Made by a program: the position numbers and the translations under genes
The notes under the pieces: generated by a model
What the model saw: only the letters and a program-made list of their open reading frames with translations
The model's database searches: none
Told to the model about the DNA's origin: nothing
Part shown: piece after piece, positions 4,678 to 5,338 of the stretch
How the letters are laid out: every line of letters starts with the position of its first letter
Numbering within the stretch: position 1 is the first letter of the stretch
Source: GCA-002726655 sp046582185
GTDB lineage: Bacteria > Pseudomonadota > Gammaproteobacteria > Pseudomonadales > Azotimanducaceae
Direction of reading: 5' to 3'
NCBI GenBank assembly: GCA_046582185.1
Contig: JAYGEX010000004.1
Span: 1 to 5,338 of the forward strand
DNA length: 5,338 nucleotides

Positions 4678-5338
4678 ATGCCGAAGAAGGTAAGGGCATT
4701 ATCGGCCATTGAGGTCTCCAGGCTAGGGCACAGGAAGGCAGAGGATGGAGCTAATGCCCGGGTCGCTTATCACTTTGTGGGTAACCCAGCAGGCCTAGTC
4801 TTGCAGTGTCGTCCTCCTCCTTCTGGCGCTGGCATAGGGTCACGTTCGTGGTTGTTTAGAACAACAGTAGGAAACAAGCGCCGGGAATTTGGTCTTGGTG
4901 GCTTTCCTGACGTTTCCCTGGCAGCGGCAAGAGAAAAGGCAAAGGCCCTCAAATTTAAAATCAATGATGAGGGTATTGACCCGCTAGAAGAAAAGAAGGC
5001 TAAGAAATCTGCGCTAATTCGAGAACGAGCCAAGGCTGTAACATTCGAGGTTCTTGCTGCCGAATATGTGGCGATGAAAGCTAAGGAGTACAAGACAGCA
5101 AAGCAGGTTCAAAAACTAGAAAACCAACTGGCTTATTACGCCCTACCCTTGATCGGCAAAATGATTGTTGCCGATATAGAACATGCACACATAGCCAATA
5201 TGCTTGGTAAAATCTGGCACGAAAAAACTGAAACAGCTAGCCGCCTTCGGTTGCATGTCGAAAAAATACTAGACTTTGCTGTAGTCAAAAAACTTCGATC
5301 TGGGGACAACCCTGCAAGATGGTCTGGCAATCTTGAGC
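4678..5338 (+). CDS. P4-type tyrosine recombinase (phage/island integrase), C-terminus beyond window
   Basis: A frame of 220 codons runs from ATG 4678 to the right edge without a stop. Residues about 8-98 form the DUF4102 arm-DNA-binding domain of P4-like integrases, with SWLFRTTVGNKRREFGLGGF (57-76), PDVSL (77-81) and AAAREKA (82-88). Residues about 122-212 form the SAM-like core-binding domain (TFEVLAAEYV, then LPLIGKMIVADIEHAHIANML and NPARW). A Lys/Glu/Arg-rich linker helix (about 98-121) joins them. The catalytic domain with the R...HxxR...Y residues would begin just past the edge, so activity cannot be judged. GAGG at 4665-4668, 9 bp before the ATG, supports the start. Such enzymes integrate and excise genomic islands and satellite prophages, usually at tRNA or ssrA 3' ends, so the cargo is expected to the right of this window. 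Confidence 0.92.
   Translation, partial: MPKKVRALSAIEVSRLGHRKAEDGANARVAYHFVGNPAGLVLQCRPPPSGAGIGSRSWLFRTTVGNKRREFGLGGFPDVSLAAAREKAKALKFKINDEGIDPLEEKKAKKSALIRERAKAVTFEVLAAEYVAMKAKEYKTAKQVQKLENQLAYYALPLIGKMIVADIEHAHIANMLGKIWHEKTETASRLRLHVEKILDFAVVKKLRSGDNPARWSGNLE

Overview
The window looks like part of a Gram-negative proteobacterial chromosome, most likely a gammaproteobacterium, perhaps marine. This rests on moderate GC content, Shine-Dalgarno-led genes, a long-form (zinc-type) glyoxalase I, a P4-type integrase and a PhyH/crotonase/ThuA enzyme mix common in such organisms. The lineage is an inference from protein flavour only. No rRNA or intact tRNA is present to test it.

Layout. (1) 1-546 is a scar. 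It holds a minus-strand fragment of an IS3-family transposase OrfA that lacks its N-terminus, then about 265 bp with no credible gene but several inverted repeats. After that comes a 45-codon stub carrying the N-terminus of an alpha/beta-hydrolase esterase, whose homology stops at 'PPGY'. (2) 550-2277 holds three plus-strand genes: glyoxalase I (gloA), a small cupin resembling 2,4'-dihydroxyacetophenone dioxygenase, and a ThuA-domain protein. The cupin and ThuA reading frames overlap. (3) 2291-4220 holds two minus-strand genes that converge on the first group: a PhyH-family Fe(II)/2-oxoglutarate oxygenase and, downstream of it, a crotonase-fold protein. (4) 4345-4494 is a 49-codon plus-strand ORF with a good Shine-Dalgarno, divergent from the PhyH gene and not recognised. 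(5) 4495-5338 is the start of an integrative element: an AT-rich leader, a pair of GGTGGGTA repeats, a possible tRNA-3'-end-like attachment sequence, and a P4-type tyrosine recombinase cut off by the right edge before its catalytic domain.

How the genes may work together. GloA has a defined job, methylglyoxal-glutathione hemithioacetal detoxification. The cupin, ThuA protein, crotonase and PhyH enzyme are recognisable by fold and active-site motifs, but their substrates cannot be read from sequence. Together they look like accessory small-molecule catabolism. The crotonase lacks both glutamates of a classical enoyl-CoA hydratase, so a plain beta-oxidation role should not be assumed.

No clearly new multi-gene system (defence, RNA element, CRISPR array) is visible. 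The points most worth a second look are the 49-aa ORF, the esterase-stub/gloA junction, the altered crotonase active site and the integrase leader.
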